Of a stretch of DNA of 51,069 bases, positions 18,556 to 29,034 are shown one piece after another (the first letter of the stretch is position 1; every line of letters starts with the position of its first letter). The notes below the pieces were generated by a model. That model was not told the origin of the DNA. It ran no database searches and saw only the letters and a program-made list of their open reading frames with translations. The stretch lies in the NCBI GenBank assembly GCA_944372245.1, contig CALVYN010000004.1:1-51069 (forward strand). The letters run 5' to 3'. This DNA comes from an uncultured Bacilli bacterium (GTDB lineage Bacteria; Bacillota_I; Bacilli_A; RFN20; CAG-288). Both the position numbers and the translations under genes were made by a program.

Positions 18556-20370
18556 TTACTCCTTCAGAGTGGTCACATCGACGGTGAAGGGGAGGTTCTG
18601 ACCGCCGTTATAGGTGTAGCTGCCGTTGAAGAACTGCATGGCGAAGCCGGCGATGGAGAAGGGCTCGGTCGCGGGGGTGAACAGGGTGTCCTCGGTCATG
18701 GGCTGACCCATCTCGAAGGTGTTCACCCGGGTCGCTTCCAGAAGGCGGAGCTGGTCGAAGCTGTTGAAGCTGATACCCAGCTGCATGCCCAGGCTGGAGT
18801 CGACATCGATGTTGCCGGTGCCGACGGCGTTGGTGATGGGCATGAAGATGGCCTGGTTATTCTCCAGCTGCTCGCCCTCCCAGATGTAGTCCTGGTTGTT
18901 GAACAGGATGTTCTGCTGGCCGGTGATGGTCTCCTGGATCGTGCACTTGAAGATGCGGGAGTCGACGTGGTAGATGCGCACGCCGGTCGCCTCGGGGCCG
19001 GACTGGCGGGCGTTGAGGATATCCTCGCCGATGTCTCTCCCGTTCAGCCCATCGGGGGTGTACAGGTCGATCATGATGTACTCGCTGAAGGGGTTGAACT
19101 CGATCTTGATCTCGTCGGGGTCGTAGCCGTCGTCCAGCTGGGCCTTGACCTGGTCGTTGATCTCCTCGTAGTTCGCGGGGATGACGATGACCTGATGGTC
19201 GTTGACCTGGCTGCCCTGGAGGAGGATCTGGGAGGGACCATAGGCCACGTAGGGGGTGACCCAGCCCAGGACCATCTTGGAGTAGGAGTCCAGGTCGCCG
19301 ACGTTCTGGTCCATCATCGTGAACTGGCCCGCGGGGCGGTAGGTCGCCGAGTCGGTGGCGTAGTAGTCCTCCAGACCCAGGAGGTGTCCGGTCTCGTGGA
19401 TGAAGGTGTGGGAGTCGACGGGAATCGAGGCATAGTCATCCAGATCGGGCACATCGTTGGGCAGCATCTCGCAGTAGCCGGTGTAGAGGGAGGAGAAGGA
19501 GGCCCAGGAGAAGGCCGAGGTGCCGTGGCCCCACTCGATCTGCTCCTGGATGTCCTCCTTGGACTTGTAGGAGTCGTAGTCCCAGGAGGTCATGTTCCAC
19601 CAGGTGTTGTCGATGTCGCTGGTCCCGTCGATCGCGTTCTGGGAGTAGGTGTCCAGCTTGTCGTAGACCAGCCAGATGCCATCGATGTAGCCGTCGGCAT
19701 CGTAGTCGTAGTTATCGAGATCGATGCCCTGAGTATCGACCGCCCAGCCGACCGCGGCGCGCAGGATCTCCTGAATCCCCGCGTTGCGATTGGCGGAGAG
19801 CTGCTCGGTGGACTGGATCGAGGTGTGGGCCGCCACGTCGAACCAGTCGGTGACCTCGCCGCAGAAGTTCAGCTTCCCGAAGGAGGCCTGGCGGTAGTAC
19901 TCCGCGAGGGAGGGATATCCCAGGCGGGCATCGTTCTCGTCGCCGAAGAAGGCGCTCTCGATATCCTGGCGCACCTGCTCGGTGTTATTGGTCTCGCCGG
20001 GCAGGTGGACGGGGATGACAAGCAGGTTGACGTCGCCGATGGAGGGGCAGACGGTCTGGTTGTTGCTGAGGGTGCCAGACAGGGTCTGGTAGGACAGGTT
20101 CACGCTGACGTTGCGAGGGGCGATGTAGCACTCGTCCAGCGCGCTGTCCTCGCTGCGGAAGATGCGGACGGTGGCCGTGCCGTCATCCTCGGCGGTGATT
20201 ACGGGCGCCTCGCCGGTGCTCGAGGAGCTGGACGAGCTGGATGATGAGGAGCTGTCCACCGGGGTGGAGCTGCTGTCGGAGCTGGAGGATCCTTCTCCAG
20301 GGTTGCCCTGACAGCCGACCTGGATCAGGCCGATGGTCGAGAGCAGGAGTGGAAGCAGATTCTTTCTCAT
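18556..20370 (-). CDS. M6-family metalloprotease lipoprotein, first gene of the surface operon
   Basis: 604 residues. Lipoprotein signal ending IQVGC with Cys20, then a Ser-rich spacer (about 28-51) including a run of twelve Ser. Zinc motif HETGH at 325-329, followed by GLEDYYA, FTMMDQNVG and KMVLGW, the M6 layout. A DYDADGYIDG calcium-binding-like loop precedes the catalytic motif, as in the paralogue downstream. Predicted to be exported, lipid-anchored and to cleave extracellular proteins; released peptides could feed the Opp importer in the same window (inference). AAGGAG precedes the ATG by 7 bases. First of four genes separated by 2-7 bases. No promoter close to consensus was recognised in the roughly 130-base leader. 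Confidence 0.87.
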   Translation of the reverse strand: MRKNLLPLLLSTIGLIQVGCQGNPGEGSSSSDSSSTPVDSSSSSSSSSSSSTGEAPVITAEDDGTATVRIFRSEDSALDECYIAPRNVSVNLSYQTLSGTLSNNQTVCPSIGDVNLLVIPVHLPGETNNTEQVRQDIESAFFGDENDARLGYPSLAEYYRQASFGKLNFCGEVTDWFDVAAHTSIQSTEQLSANRNAGIQEILRAAVGWAVDTQGIDLDNYDYDADGYIDGIWLVYDKLDTYSQNAIDGTSDIDNTWWNMTSWDYDSYKSKEDIQEQIEWGHGTSAFSWASFSSLYTGYCEMLPNDVPDLDDYASIPVDSHTFIHETGHLLGLEDYYATDSATYRPAGQFTMMDQNVGDLDSYSKMVLGWVTPYVAYGPSQILLQGSQVNDHQVIVIPANYEEINDQVKAQLDDGYDPDEIKIEFNPFSEYIMIDLYTPDGLNGRDIGEDILNARQSGPEATGVRIYHVDSRIFKCTIQETITGQQNILFNNQDYIWEGEQLENNQAIFMPITNAVGTGNIDVDSSLGMQLGISFNSFDQLRLLEATRVNTFEMGQPMTEDTLFTPATEPFSIAGFAMQFFNGSYTYNGGQNLPFTVDVTTLKE

Positions 20371-20499
20371 ATCTATCTCCTTGACTTAAAAAAGGGATTT
20401 GCACGCGATTCGGGCCTGAGTTGAGCGCAGTGGGTCCCCAGCGCTTCGCCTCAGCTTTCCCAGTGTGGAAAAAAACATAAATTCCGAATCGGACAAGAA
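20371..20499 (-). other. Leader/upstream region of the lipoprotein operon
   Basis: A stretch of about 130 bases between the mscS terminator and the first M6 gene. It must contain the operon promoter, but no pair close to TTGACA/TATAAT was found. A GC-rich imperfect inverted repeat (AGCGC...GCGCT, around 20430-20452) lies in the probable untranslated leader and could fold in the RNA. Confidence 0.35.
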
Positions 20500-20540
20500 T
20501 ATAAATAAAGAAGGGATGGGTTTCAAACCCCATCCCTCGG
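20500..20540 (-). terminator. Terminator of mscS (minus strand)
   Basis: AGGGATGGG (20512-20520) and CCCATCCCT (20529-20537) form a 9-bp stem around an 8-base loop. On the minus strand it is followed by TCTTTATTTATATTC. It lies 25 bases after the mscS stop. Confidence 0.75.
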
Positions 20541-20561
20541 TATACGGTTTCAAAGATGCTA

Positions 20562-21575
20562 TCAATCCTTCTTCGCGCCGTCCATCTCGGCCTGGATCCG
20601 GTCGGCAGCCAGGGCGCGGTCGTCGGCGATGTGGACATCGATATCGCCCCGGCCGACAGTGATACCGACCTTCTTGAGCTCGACCACGACCGCCTCGTTG
20701 AGCTCCCAGCCCAGGTTCCAGTAGCTCTCGCTCTTGGTGTAGGCGCGGATCTGCAGGGCCATCGAGCGGTCCTGGATGCCGGTGACCAGCAGAACGGGCT
20801 CGGGGTCGGGTAGGGTGCGGGGATTGGCCTTGGCCGCATCCAGCACGGTCTTTCTGACCAGCTCCATGTCGGCGGTGGTGGGCACGGTGAAGTTGACCCT
20901 AGCCACCATCACGGGCACGGCGGAGGTGTTGATGACGGAGCCCTTGCCGATGATGTTGTTGGGGATGAAGACTCTTTCCTTGGGGACGGTGATCAGGACG
21001 GTGGTCAACAGGTTGACCTTCTCCACCGTGCCCTCCGTCCCATCCTTGAGCATGATGTAGTCACCGATCTGGAACTCGTGGGTGGTGAGGATGATGACGC
21101 CGTAGGCGAAGGAGGAGATGACGTCCTGCAGTGACAGGGAGATGCCGGCGACCGCACCGGCGAGGATGGTGCCAAGACCGGTGAAGTCCAGGCCGAACAT
21201 CGCCAGGATGATGACGAAGACCGCGATGTATAAGCAGGTTCTAATCAGGGCCTGGACGAAATAGATGATGCTGACGTTGACCGGCCCGCGAGGCTTCTTT
21301 CCCTTGGCTTCCAACTTCTTGTTGACGGCCTTGGTGCGCGAGAGGCCCTTATAGATTAACCAGTTGATCAGCTTGACCAGATAGTGGCAGAGGATGATAA
21401 GGAGAATCGCCAGGACAATCTTGATCGCCACATCCGCCAGATTGGCCGGCGAGAAGAAGGACTTGATCGACTCCCAGAGCTGAGCGAACCACTCGCTGGC
21501 GTTGGCCGGGGGCTGCCCGGTTACACCGGACGAGGTTCCGACAGAGGAAGTCGCATCGGCTAGAAATTGGAACAT
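20562..21575 (-). CDS. mscS: Small-conductance mechanosensitive channel, MscS family
   Basis: 337 residues. A short N-terminal segment is followed by three or more membrane helices (about 48-72, 105-125, 130-160). Helix 3 has the Gly/Ala pattern of the MscS pore (TGLGTILAGAVAGISLSLQD). Then comes the beta domain (FQIGDYI...G..GTVEKVNLLTTVL), the PNN motif (IPNNIIG) and the cytoplasmic alpha/beta domain with VNFTVP. It releases small solutes when membrane tension rises on hypo-osmotic shock. GGAGGT precedes the ATG. It stands as a single transcription unit between its terminator and a TATAAT-bearing upstream region. Confidence 0.92.
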   Translation of the reverse strand: MFQFLADATSSVGTSSGVTGQPPANASEWFAQLWESIKSFFSPANLADVAIKIVLAILLIILCHYLVKLINWLIYKGLSRTKAVNKKLEAKGKKPRGPVNVSIIYFVQALIRTCLYIAVFVIILAMFGLDFTGLGTILAGAVAGISLSLQDVISSFAYGVIILTTHEFQIGDYIMLKDGTEGTVEKVNLLTTVLITVPKERVFIPNNIIGKGSVINTSAVPVMVARVNFTVPTTADMELVRKTVLDAAKANPRTLPDPEPVLLVTGIQDRSMALQIRAYTKSESYWNLGWELNEAVVVELKKVGITVGRGDIDVHIADDRALAADRIQAEMDGAKKD

Positions 21576-21605
21576 CTATCTACCTCCATCGTTTCACTGA
21601 GATTA

Positions 21606-21611
21606 ATTATA
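21606..21611 (-). promoter_or_regulatory. Likely -10 box of mscS
   Basis: A perfect TATAAT on the minus strand, 30 bases upstream of the mscS start. The -35 region at the right distance (around TGTGAG) is poor. Confidence 0.4.
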
Positions 21612-21722
21612 GGGATAAAGGGCTTCTCTCACATCTTTTCGAGATGGAGACGGAGTTATGGGAGTGAGAAGCTGATGGGAAAAGCGGAGAGTCTCTTTAA
21701 AACATTTGTGTTTGCATAAAAG

Positions 21723-21736
21723 TTGCTTATAAGCAA
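21723..21736. repeat. 14-bp perfect palindrome after the mevalonate operon
   Basis: TTGCTTATAAGCAA is a perfect palindrome without a loop, 18 bases after the end of the last gene of the mevalonate operon. On the minus strand CTTTTATGC follows. It could be a weak terminator stem or a dyad binding site for a regulator of mscS. Between it and mscS there is also an imperfect inverted repeat (CTTCTCTCAC...GTGAGAAG). Confidence 0.4.
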
Positions 21737-21753
21737 AACAAATCTTTTAATGC

Positions 21754-22053
21754 TTAATTTCCGAGCATAAATGCTTCCACCAGCAAGAGTGTGAAGCAGA
21801 TTGCACTGACGGCTAGAAGGATTCCCAAAACCCATCCCCGAGACTTGTCCTTCGTCTTCCAGCTGATGACTCCGAGGCAGATGCCATAGATCAGGCAGAG
21901 GATTCCGATGGCGTGGATGGGAATCAGAGCGGCAGCCAGAGGAGTCGACTGACCCTTGAGAGCGGCGGCGATGGGGACGGCAGCAATCGAGGTGGCGAGC
22001 TGGATGGCCTCGGCGATGATCGTCTTTACCGTATAGCCGAGAGGTTTAGCCAT
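21754..22053 (-). CDS. Small membrane protein at the end of the mevalonate operon
   Basis: 99 residues from the ATG at 22053, which overlaps the last 8 bases of fni and has GGAG 9 bases upstream. A longer in-frame start exists but would overlap fni far more. Hydrophobic segments at about 15-35, 40-63 and 75-96 suggest two or three membrane helices, with a charged loop (KTKDKSRGW) between the last two. No recognised family. The overlap means it is cotranslated with the isoprenoid genes, but a role there is only suggested by position. Confidence 0.7.
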   Translation of the reverse strand: MAKPLGYTVKTIIAEAIQLATSIAAVPIAAALKGQSTPLAAALIPIHAIGILCLIYGICLGVISWKTKDKSRGWVLGILLAVSAICFTLLLVEAFMLGN

Positions 22054-23083
22054 GGCGGACGCTCCGCTGCTCAGCGAACTCTCTGAGCTTGCCGTGCAGG
22101 ACATATTCGACCTTCTTTGCATCGTTGATTCTCTGGCAGCCGAAGAGGCAGAGGAGGACTCTGAGCTCCTCGATGAAGCGGGCTAGATAGGCTCTGCAGC
22201 CCTCCTCGCCTTCCTGCTTTAGAACCTTCAGGACGCTGCCTGCCATCCCGACGAGGTTGGCTCCTCCCACGAGGCACTTGAGGGTATCCAAGGGAGTGCG
22301 GATGCCGCCGGAGGCGATGATGTTGATACCCTTGATACCCCTGAGGTCCATCAGCGACTCGGCGGTGGTCAGACCGAGGTCAGCCAGGGTGGAGAGATGA
22401 TTGTCATTCCCACCGCGCTCGAGCTCGATCTGTGCGAAGTTCGTGCCGCCCTTTCCTCCGATATCGAAGGTGTCGACACCGATCTCAACGAGCCTCTGGA
22501 CCGAGCGGCGGTCGAGGCCGAATCCCACCTCCTTGACGATGATGGGGCAGGGGCAGGACATCCGGATGTTCCCGATGTGCTCGAGCCAGGTCAGGTCCCT
22601 GTCACCCTCGGCCATCGCCATCTCCTGGACGGCGTTGAGGTGAATCTGGAGGGCATCGGCCCGCATGCCTTTAACCGTCTTTCTGATGGCTCGCACCGGA
22701 GTGGTGGGCGAGCAGTTGGCGAACAGAAGTCCTTTTCTATTCACCTTGCGCGCGATGGTGAACGAGCTGAGGGACTCAGGGCTCTTTTCGACAATCGAAC
22801 AGGACCCGAGAGCTAGGCCGATTCCCAGGTCCCTAGCAATCCTGGAGAGTGCCTCATTGATCTTGGCAGCCTCATCCGTGCCCCCAGTCATCGCCTCGAT
22901 GAGGATGGGGGCCTTCAATTCGTGCGCGAGAAAGCTCGTGCTCAGGTCGACCTGGCTGAGCTTGGTCTCGGGCAGGGCCGGACGGATCAGCTCCATCTCG
23001 TCGAAGCCGTTATCTCCGTCGGTCTGTTTCATGGCGAGCTCTAGGTGCTCGCGCTTGCGCTTGGCTCTCTCTTCGTCTGCCAT
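22046..23083 (-). CDS. fni: Type 2 isopentenyl-diphosphate isomerase (FMN-dependent)
   Basis: 345 residues. Interconverts isopentenyl and dimethylallyl diphosphate, the last step before prenyl chain building; needs FMN, reduced cofactor and Mg. Seen: RKREHLELA near the start (typical RK..H), EAMTGGTDEAAKIN, a KEVGFG strand, DIGGKGGTNFAQIE, and the FMN-phosphate loop ASGGIRTPLD, all in TIM-barrel order. The start at MADEERAK (23083) is 4 bases after the mvaK2 stop and gives the usual N-terminus. A start ten codons upstream is possible but would overlap mvaK2. Belongs to the mvk-mvaD-mvaK2-fni operon, whose order matches Gram-positive cocci. Confidence 0.95.
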   Translation of the reverse strand: MADEERAKRKREHLELAMKQTDGDNGFDEMELIRPALPETKLSQVDLSTSFLAHELKAPILIEAMTGGTDEAAKINEALSRIARDLGIGLALGSCSIVEKSPESLSSFTIARKVNRKGLLFANCSPTTPVRAIRKTVKGMRADALQIHLNAVQEMAMAEGDRDLTWLEHIGNIRMSCPCPIIVKEVGFGLDRRSVQRLVEIGVDTFDIGGKGGTNFAQIELERGGNDNHLSTLADLGLTTAESLMDLRGIKGINIIASGGIRTPLDTLKCLVGGANLVGMAGSVLKVLKQEGEEGCRAYLARFIEELRVLLCLFGCQRINDAKKVEYVLHGKLREFAEQRSVRHG

Positions 23084-23087
23084 AAAC

Positions 23088-24098
23088 CTAGATATTGAAC
23101 TTGGCAGGAGCAAACTCCAGCCTCAGGGGCTCGATGCCCGCCTTCTCCCACTCGGCGCAGACCGCCTCGATCTGCTCCTGGCTGTCGCAGATGGCATAGC
23201 CGCAGTCGCCACCCCAGGAGCCAGAGGGCTTGGCGGTGGCGCCGTAGCGCTCGGCCAGCTTGACCAGCTTGTTCAGCTTCTTGGTGTAGAGCGACATCTC
23301 GGCCGCGTTGGAGAAGGCTCTGACGGCATCGCGCGAGAGGCGGATCGCCTCGCAGATCCGGGCGGAATCGCCGCGGTCCAGCGCCTTTCTAAACATCGAT
23401 GCAGCCTGATTGGAAGCATCGATAAAAGTTTGGAACTCTTTCTTTTTCTTAGTTTTAGCAACTTTAAACTTCTTCACTAAAGATGATGTTGAGGCCTCCT
23501 CCCTGGTCCAGCCTAGAAGCAGGTGGAGGTTAGCCGGCCAGGGGTAGCGGGTCGCAGTGACGGTGGGCCATCTCGACTCCACCAGGGCTCTGACCGGGGT
23601 GGTGGCGATGTGGCTGCCCAGCCAGTCGGAGTCGATGGGGCTGTACTCGAAGAAGCCGCCGCAGGCTGCAGCCGCCACGTCTCCGAAGGAGCCATCGGGC
23701 TGAATGTTGGCCTCGGCGATGGAGGCCAGGCGGTAGAGCAGGCTGACCGATGGCTCGATGCTGTGAGCCTTCAAGATGGCGTGGACCACCGCGGCGCAGA
23801 TGGCGCCGGAGGAGCCCAGGCCGATCTTGTGGCCCTCGGCATCGACCAGGCCGTTGACCAGGCTGATGCTCCCCTCTTTGAAGGGGATGTTGCCCTCGGT
23901 GACATAGGCCCTGGCGGTGGCGATGGCCGAGCTGACTAGTTCGCCCTCGGGCTCGCCCTTCTCACCCAGGCGATAGGTCGCCTCGACGCCGCGGTCGAGG
24001 GCGGCGATGAAAGCGGGGCAGCCCTCCAGCACGGAGTACTCTCCAATCAGAAAGATCTTTCCGGGGGCTGAGGCTTTGAATTCTCTCTCGTCAGGCAT
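23088..24098 (-). CDS. mvaK2: Phosphomevalonate kinase
   Basis: 336 residues. Converts 5-phosphomevalonate to 5-diphosphomevalonate with ATP. GHMP kinase layout: APGKIFLIGEYSV at 11-23, the ATP loop GLGSSGA at 93-99, and the C-terminal GSWGGDCGYAI motif, which matches the GAGGGDCG motif of phosphomevalonate kinases with Trp in place of Ala. A Lys-rich loop (KVAKTKKKKEF) sits mid-protein. The gene starts 8 bases inside the end of mvaD with GGAGGT before the ATG, so translation is coupled. It acts on the product of Mvk and hands its own product to MvaD, both encoded just upstream. Confidence 0.93.
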   Translation of the reverse strand: MPDEREFKASAPGKIFLIGEYSVLEGCPAFIAALDRGVEATYRLGEKGEPEGELVSSAIATARAYVTEGNIPFKEGSISLVNGLVDAEGHKIGLGSSGAICAAVVHAILKAHSIEPSVSLLYRLASIAEANIQPDGSFGDVAAAACGGFFEYSPIDSDWLGSHIATTPVRALVESRWPTVTATRYPWPANLHLLLGWTREEASTSSLVKKFKVAKTKKKKEFQTFIDASNQAASMFRKALDRGDSARICEAIRLSRDAVRAFSNAAEMSLYTKKLNKLVKLAERYGATAKPSGSWGGDCGYAICDSQEQIEAVCAEWEKAGIEPLRLEFAPAKFNI

Positions 24099-25047
24099 GT
24101 CTCACCTCCAATCCTGGACCGGGTCCAGCGATGATCGTCTCGACGTCGAATCGGCTGTGCACCCGCTGCGCTATCAGCGGGGCGAACTGCTCCTGGGTGA
24201 TGAGGAAGGCGTTGGCGCCCGCGTCGTTGGTGTACCAGCAGGCGATGCCCTCCTCCCGCAGCTGCTTGGCCAGCTCGCAGATCATCTCCGTCTTCTCCCT
24301 GGGGTAGATCAGGGGAGGTCTAGCCGTCTGATTGACCCGGTTCATTGCCAGGGTATTTCTCTCGGTGATGTCGCCCAGGGTGCTGAGGTCACCGAGCCTC
24401 AGGGCGGTGCAGGCCTCCTTGAAATCCCGGTGGCACTGGTAGATGAAATCCTCGTACAGGGGCGAGGACTGCGCCATCCTCATACCCAGGCGGGAGGGGA
24501 TGGACTTGAACTCGCGGCTGACCAGGCAGATGACCACGCTGATATCCTCCAGCAGGGGGCTTTCCAGAGGTTGGGCCACAGAGGTCTGATCGTCACCCTC
24601 GACCCAGGCGGCAAAGCCTTCGTAAACGCTCCGGCAGGCCGAACCCGAGCCGTGCCTTGCCAGCCTGGAGATTGCTGGCAGGGAGAGGTTCTTCCCGCTG
24701 AGGCCGACCAGTGCCCCGGCCATGGCGGCGCAGCTGGAGGCCGAGGAGGCCAGACCTGCTGCCTGGGGGAAGTGGTTGACCGACCGGACGATGACCCCAC
24801 TTTCAAGGCCCAGCTCCGCCTTCAAAAAGCGTAGATAGTTGAGGTCCCGCTCGCTCTCGGTCTTCTCTCCATCGATAAAGACCGCATCCTCCCCGGTGGT
24901 GCTGCCCTCCGCCACGCAGGTGGTGCTCAGGGCATCGAGAGTCAGAGAGAGGCTGGGGCTCCTAGGCAGGATGAGATCCTCATCGCTCTTGCCCCAGTAT
25001 TTGACCAGGGCGAGGTTGGCGTGTGCGCTGGCCAGGCTCAGGTTCAC
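24091..25047 (-). CDS. mvaD: Diphosphomevalonate decarboxylase
   Basis: 318 residues. ATP-dependent decarboxylation of diphosphomevalonate to isopentenyl diphosphate. The diagnostic ALVKYWGK is near the start (residues 13-20), followed by LPRSPSLSLTL. The Ser-rich ATP loop AGLASSASSCAAM is in the first half, and a C-terminal TNDAGANAF matches the family T.DAGPN pattern. Start set at the GTG at 25047: it has GGAGGG 7 bases upstream, overlaps the mvk stop as GTGA and gives the family N-terminus. A second GTG five codons upstream is less likely. Overlaps mvaK2 by 8 bases downstream. Confidence 0.94.
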   Translation of the reverse strand: MNLSLASAHANLALVKYWGKSDEDLILPRSPSLSLTLDALSTTCVAEGSTTGEDAVFIDGEKTESERDLNYLRFLKAELGLESGVIVRSVNHFPQAAGLASSASSCAAMAGALVGLSGKNLSLPAISRLARHGSGSACRSVYEGFAAWVEGDDQTSVAQPLESPLLEDISVVICLVSREFKSIPSRLGMRMAQSSPLYEDFIYQCHRDFKEACTALRLGDLSTLGDITERNTLAMNRVNQTARPPLIYPREKTEMICELAKQLREEGIACWYTNDAGANAFLITQEQFAPLIAQRVHSRFDVETIIAGPGPGLEVRHA

Positions 25048-26054
25048 AGATCGACCCTCCACGCGTCCCTGCCCAGAATCTTGAGCTGAGCGATGGCTCT
25101 CTCGGCCGTCTGCTCGTCACTGTAGAGACCGATGGCGATGCCGCCACAGCCGCCGCCGGAGAGCTTGGCGCCCAGGGCACCGGTGCTATGCATGCTGTCG
25201 ATCAGCTGATCCAGCTCGGGCGTGGAGAGCCCCAGCGAGGCCAGGTGGGTCTGGGCCTCATCCATGAGGGCGCCGATCCTTCTAGCTTCCTCGCGCAGCC
25301 AGATCCTTCGCGCCTCCTCCGCCAGGCGGCTCAGGGCGGTCATGGCCGCCACGGCCGCCTGGTCGTTCCTATCGAGGCGCTGCCTGACCTTGACGATGGC
25401 ATCCTTGGTGTTCTTGTCCTTTCCCGTGTCGGCGATGACGAGGCTGAGGCCGAGGCTCGGGAGGGGCAGACCCAGCGTCTCCGCCAGGACCAGAGAGTCG
25501 AAGGTCCGCTCGTCCGCCACGGAGAACTCCTGGCGGCTGGCCCGGTGGAAGAAGCGGGTGACCGAGGAGCAGACGCCGCACTGATCCAGGCCCGAGGCCG
25601 AGCCGTGGACCGCGTCCTCGCAGGCGCGGACAATCGTAAAAATCTGGCTCCGGGGAACCGGGTTGGTAAGCTTTGAATCACACAGGCACTCCGCATTTCT
25701 AAACATGTTGTGGAGCGCGTTGGTCATCGCCTGGGCCACCGCAGCGGAGGAGCCTAACCCCCTCGAGGTCGGAATGTTGGATTCGGTGGAGAGGGAGATC
25801 GAGTAGCCCTCGGGGCAGGGAAAGTGGCTCAGGGCGGTGTACACCCCGGGATAGAAGCGCGCCAGCTCCTCGAGGCCGACCCGGCGCTGGGACATGACAA
25901 ACTCGGCGGGCGTGCCCCCGTTGAAGGTCGCCGTGGCGGTGACCCTCAGCTGGGGCACGGGCACGACGATGGCTGAGCCGCCGTAGACGATCGAGTGCTC
26001 TCCGAAGAGGATCGCCTTGGCGTGAGCGGTATAGCTGGCAGATGTGATTTCCAT
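25044..26054 (-). CDS. mvk: Mevalonate kinase
   Basis: 336 residues from MEITSAS. Phosphorylates mevalonate with ATP, first gene of the operon. GHMP motifs: KAILFGEHSIVYGG at 13-26 and the ATP loop SRGLGSSAAV at 97-106; the C-terminal GAKLSGGGCGG motif is intact. The three genes for mevalonate production itself (HMG-CoA synthase, reductase) are not in the window. No Shine-Dalgarno precedes the ATG at 26054 or the in-frame ATG at 26078. Instead TAAAAT lies 8 bases upstream of 26054, so the transcript may start at or near the start codon. The upstream PPDK terminator sits only about 40 bases away. Confidence 0.94.
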   Translation of the reverse strand: MEITSASYTAHAKAILFGEHSIVYGGSAIVVPVPQLRVTATATFNGGTPAEFVMSQRRVGLEELARFYPGVYTALSHFPCPEGYSISLSTESNIPTSRGLGSSAAVAQAMTNALHNMFRNAECLCDSKLTNPVPRSQIFTIVRACEDAVHGSASGLDQCGVCSSVTRFFHRASRQEFSVADERTFDSLVLAETLGLPLPSLGLSLVIADTGKDKNTKDAIVKVRQRLDRNDQAAVAAMTALSRLAEEARRIWLREEARRIGALMDEAQTHLASLGLSTPELDQLIDSMHSTGALGAKLSGGGCGGIAIGLYSDEQTAERAIAQLKILGRDAWRVDL

Positions 26055-26062
26055 ACGCGGAT

Positions 26063-26068
26063 ATTTTA
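26063..26068 (-). promoter_or_regulatory. Candidate -10 box of the mevalonate operon
   Basis: TAAAAT on the minus strand, 8 bases before the mvk ATG at 26054. If used, transcription would start about at the ATG (leaderless). No clear -35 was found; its place is next to the PPDK terminator. Confidence 0.35.
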
Positions 26069-26085
26069 ATCCATACATCGAAGGA

Positions 26086-26120
26086 TAGAAAAAGCGCCCG
26101 GCGCGAGGCGCGGGCGCTTC
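26086..26120 (-). terminator. Terminator of ppdK (minus strand)
   Basis: AAGCGCCCG (26092-26100) pairs with CGGGCGCTT (26111-26119). On the minus strand TTTCTATCC follows the stem. It sits 26 bases after the ppdK stop. Confidence 0.85.
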
Positions 26121-26144
26121 TTCTATCAGCGGATGGCGAGAGGA

Positions 26145-28910
<2,766 letters not shown>

Positions 28911-28950
28911 TTGATCCTCCTGATGAATCAGCTGTTTACCTACAACAAGC

Positions 28951-29000
28951 AAAACAAAACTCGCCGTAAGCGCACGCAAAGTATAGCACGCGCGGGCGAG
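28951..29000 (-). terminator. Terminator of the M29-like gene, overlapping the ppdK promoter region
   Basis: On the minus strand CTCGCC (29000-28995) pairs with GGCGAG (28965-28960) across a GC-rich interior, followed by TTTTGTTTTG. The interior holds TGCTATACT, an extended -10 box, so ppdK transcription may start inside this hairpin region. Confidence 0.6.
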
Positions 29001-29034
29001 CTTCTCTCTAGGTTGCTAGCGTTGTCTTACAGCC

